Shown here: one piece after another, positions 5,286 through 6,951 of the stretch
How the letters are laid out: every line of letters starts with the position of its first letter
How positions within the stretch are numbered: position 1 is the stretch's first letter
NCBI GenBank assembly: GCA_026388865.1
Contig: JAPLIX010000462.1
Coordinates: 1 to 6,951 of the forward strand
Origin: Pseudomonadota bacterium
GTDB taxonomy: Bacteria; Desulfobacterota; WTBG01; CAIYCZ01
Length of the DNA stretch: 6,951 nt
Direction of reading: 5' to 3'
Translations under genes and position numbers: made by a program
Notes under the pieces: model-generated
The model's input: the letters and a program-made list of their open reading frames with translations, nothing else
Databases searched by the model: none
What the model was told of the DNA's origin: nothing

Positions 5286-6043
5286 ATGGCCTTATCAGAG
5301 AGCGAACGCAACCGCTATCAGCGGCAGATGATATTCCCCGGATGGGGGGAGGAAGCGCAGCAGCGCGTAAAAAACGCAAAAGTTTTTGTCGCCGGTGCGG
5401 GCGGCTTGGGGAGCCCGCTCTCCATGTAGGAAGCCCGCTCTCCATGTATCTTGCTGTTGCCGGTGTGGGCACCATCCGCATCGCGGACTGCGGCACCCTG
5501 GAACTTTCCAACCTCAACCGCCAGATACTCCACGACGATTCCCGCATTAACAAAAACAAGGCACTCTCTGCCCAGGAAACACTCACCCGGCTCAATCCCG
5601 AAATAAAAGTTGAGCCGGTCGCTGAGGAAATAACTGATGCGAATACTGAGGCAGTCATCGGCACGGTTGATCTCATCGTTGACTGCCTTGATAACTTTGA
5701 AACCCGCCAGATACTCAACAAATATGCGGTCAAAACCCGCACGCCCCTGATACACGCCGGCGTGTACGGCATGCGGGGACAGATCACCTTCATCAAACCT
5801 CCGGAAACACCCTGCCTCTGGTGCATGCACACCGGCACCCTGCCCAAAACACTGTTCCCCATTGTCGGGGCAACAGCCGGTGTCATCGGCTGCCTCGAAG
5901 CACTTGAAGCGCTTAAATACCTGAGCGGCGTGGGGACGAATCTTATGGGACGGATGCTCATCTGGGACGGCTCAACCATGGAGTTCATGGAGCTGCCGCA
6001 GAAAAAGATCCCCGACTGCCCGGTGTGCGGAGAAATGAAATAA
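5286..6043 (+). pseudogene. MoeB/ThiF-like adenylyltransferase, interrupted by a 20-bp tandem duplication
   Basis: Without the duplicated unit (5429-5448) the frame gives a 245-residue E1-like enzyme of normal length. It has the nucleotide-binding GAGGLGSP (37-44), LSNLNRQILH with the arginine finger R72, K85, DCLDN (126-130), zinc ligands C170, C173, C238, C241 (CLWC, CPVC), and GATAGVIGCLEALEALKYL. Such enzymes adenylate the Gly-Gly end of MoaD/ThiS partners, and the partner gene is next door. As it stands, translation from 5286 stops at TAG 5427-5429 after 47 residues. The remaining frame could start only at internal ATGs, which lose the Rossmann glycines. The metal/nucleotide aspartate of MoeB (DFD) reads DCG here. 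There is no ribosome binding site before the ATG, where repeat sequence lies. It may be a pseudogene, a reversible slip, or a sequencing or assembly error. Confidence 0.85.
5409..5448 (+). repeat. 20-bp tandem duplication causing the frameshift
   Basis: The unit GGGAGCCCGCTCTCCATGTA (5409-5428) is followed directly by GGAAGCCCGCTCTCCATGTA (5429-5448), 19 of 20 bases identical. It falls in the codons for GSPLSMY of the adenylyltransferase glycine loop. Because 20 is not a multiple of three, it shifts the frame and makes the first copy end in a TAG stop. Loss of one copy would restore the gene exactly. Confidence 0.92.
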
Positions 6044-6046
6044 AAT

Positions 6047-6232
6047 ATGAACCCGGAACAAATAAAAGCATTTAAATCCATGACCTCGGCCATGAAACTG
6101 CGGCTTGCCGAGAGCCTTTATTATTCAGCCCGCACGCTCAAAGAGGCTGGCCTGCGCGCCCAGCACCCGGATTGGAGCGAAGCGCAAATTAAACAAAAAG
6201 TGCGCGAGATATTTCTGTATGCCCGAACCTGA
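6047..6232 (+). CDS. Small protein paired with a nucleotidyltransferase
   Basis: This is a 61-residue, charged, helical protein. The core KLRLAESLYYSARTLKEAGLRAQHPDWSEAQIKQKVREIF is a pattern I recognise as recurring in short proteins encoded just upstream of nucleotidyltransferase genes. No domain with known chemistry is visible. The ATG lies 3 bases after the adenylyltransferase stop codon, with only a weak GGAG about 13 nt upstream, so its translation may have depended on reading through the upstream gene. Its 3' end overlaps the nucleotidyltransferase start by 14 bases, a coupled pair. By analogy to such pairs it could be an antitoxin or adaptor for the downstream protein. That role is inference. 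Confidence 0.8.
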   Translation: MNPEQIKAFKSMTSAMKLRLAESLYYSARTLKEAGLRAQHPDWSEAQIKQKVREIFLYART

Positions 6233-6785
6233 TCTTTTCAGGATTTTTGTGAGCCGCCTGAATCGCCTGAATGTACGCTATATGATAACCGGCGCTGTAG
6301 CAGGCATTATGTATGGTGAACCGCGGCTGACCCATGACGTCGACCTGGTCATTGAACTTCATCCGGATGATGCAGAGAGATTTTGCGAGATGTTTTCTCT
6401 TGAAGAGTTTTACTGCCCCCCTCCGGAAATAATCAGAATAGAGGTTTCCCGCCGTCACAGAGGCCATTTTAATCTGATTCATCATGAAACGGGTTTTAAG
6501 GCAGACGTATATACGGCGGGAGCGGATGAACTGCATGCCTGGGCATTTCAAAACAGGCAGTTAATTGATCTGTCGGGAGAGGAGTTCTGGTTTGCGCCGG
6601 TTGAATACGTTATTATTCGCAAGCTTGAGTATTACCGTGAGGCTGGCTCGGAAAAACATCTGCGCGATATTGCCGGCATCCTGACCGTTTCTTCAGAGCA
6701 AATCAAATTTGATACATTGCAGATGCTGATCAAGAAGCGATTGCTGGGCAGCGAATGGGAAAAGGTTAAGGATTATAATCTGTAA
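6219..6785 (+). CDS. AbiEii/MNT-like nucleotidyltransferase
   Basis: This 188-residue protein has a DNA polymerase beta-like nucleotidyltransferase core. It contains MITGAVAGIMYGEPRLTHDVDLVI (22-45), a GA/GS-type glycine motif followed by the metal-binding pair D40 and D42, and a third acidic residue D96 in FKADVY. The C-terminal half carries FAPVEYVIIRKLEYYREAG and SEKHLRDIAGIL, features of stand-alone nucleotidyltransferases near the AbiEii toxin family. These transfer a nucleotide to RNA, tRNA or protein in toxin-antitoxin or phage-defence systems. The ATG at 6219 is chosen because it begins the conserved core and overlaps the preceding gene's end. An upstream in-frame ATG at 6105 would add 38 residues that only mirror that gene in another frame. 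The catalytic residues look intact. The exact target and whether the pair is a toxin-antitoxin system are not shown. Confidence 0.83.
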   Translation: MPEPDLFRIFVSRLNRLNVRYMITGAVAGIMYGEPRLTHDVDLVIELHPDDAERFCEMFSLEEFYCPPPEIIRIEVSRRHRGHFNLIHHETGFKADVYTAGADELHAWAFQNRQLIDLSGEEFWFAPVEYVIIRKLEYYREAGSEKHLRDIAGILTVSSEQIKFDTLQMLIKKRLLGSEWEKVKDYNL

Positions 6786-6795
6786 GGCTATCCCT

Positions 6796-6873
6796 TGGGA
6801 CGACGCAGCCATGGAGTTCACCGAGCTTGCGCAGAAGAAGATGCCCGACTGCCCGGTGTGCGGCAAGGGGTAA
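6796..6873 (+). pseudogene. Orphan 3' end of a second MoeB/ThiF-like gene
   Basis: The frame reads WDDAAMEFTELAQKKMPDCP, then VCGKG and a TAA stop, matching the last 25 residues of the broken adenylyltransferase (WDGSTMEFMELPQKKIPDCP...). At DNA level 59 of 68 bases agree between 5963-6030 and 6796-6863. Homology starts abruptly and there is no upstream body of the gene. It contains the second zinc-binding CPVC. It is too diverged for a recent duplication of the local copy, so it may be the remnant of a related gene. Confidence 0.85.
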
Positions 6874-6951
6874 CCTGCCTTTAATATTGCATAAATTTTA
6901 GTTGGTGACTCTTCCTGCTGCAAGGCGGGGCTTGCGAGGCATGAGACCGGT

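Noticed and set aside
5266..6093. A 275-codon minus-strand frame
   Set aside because: It is antisense to the adenylyltransferase gene, whose conserved motifs lie on the plus strand; the protein is Ser/Arg-rich, as typical of antisense frames.
6693..6923. A 76-codon minus-strand frame at the right end
   Set aside because: It is antisense to the nucleotidyltransferase end and the adenylyltransferase remnant, with no supporting signals.

Overview
The window carries genes of an anaerobic bacterium. The core is a tungstopterin aldehyde ferredoxin oxidoreductase (AOR) locus. On the minus strand a four-cluster [4Fe-4S] protein (4091-3591), an AOR-family enzyme (3586-1622) and a small unknown helical protein (1589-1347) form a tight operon that ends at a long intrinsic terminator (1266-1318). 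The operon is preceded by a structured leader (4225-4358) that contains its own intrinsic terminator. The leader looks like a transcription attenuator and may be a molybdenum/tungsten cofactor riboswitch. Divergently, on the plus strand, lie a MoaD/ThiS-like sulfur carrier (4863-5216) and a MoeB/ThiF-like adenylyltransferase gene (5286-6043). Together they read as an enzyme module plus partner genes for the dithiolene sulfur of its pterin cofactor. No taxonomic marker is present, so the lineage cannot be named.

The plus-strand half is visibly decaying or under remodelling. A 20-bp tandem duplication puts a stop codon in the adenylyltransferase after residue 47. An imperfect palindromic repeat (5176-5280) overwrites the 3' end of the MoaD-like gene, so its Gly-Gly-Gly terminus is followed by 15 repeat-encoded residues, and it leaves the next gene without a Shine-Dalgarno site. 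Downstream is a two-gene unit (6047-6232 and 6219-6785): a small protein overlapping a nucleotidyltransferase of the AbiEii-like/MNT-like type, probably a toxin-antitoxin-like or defence-related pair. Just after it lies a diverged second copy of the adenylyltransferase 3' end (6796-6873), so the pair is bracketed by two such ends.

Between the divergent promoters sits a textbook miniature inverted-repeat element: 250 bp (4522-4771), perfect 19-bp terminal inverted repeats and an 8-bp target duplication TTACATGC. Its right end stops 11 bp before the -35 box of the MoaD-like gene.

The left end holds a lone minus-strand gene for a secreted or membrane-anchored TPR protein with a Gln/Glu/Lys-rich tail, of the BatC kind (1080-181), without its usual Bat operon neighbours. 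The intergenic spaces at about 100-180, 1126-1210, 4590-4720 and 5176-5280 are filled with degenerate short-word repeats of several types. In two places these repeats appear to have displaced ribosome binding sites.
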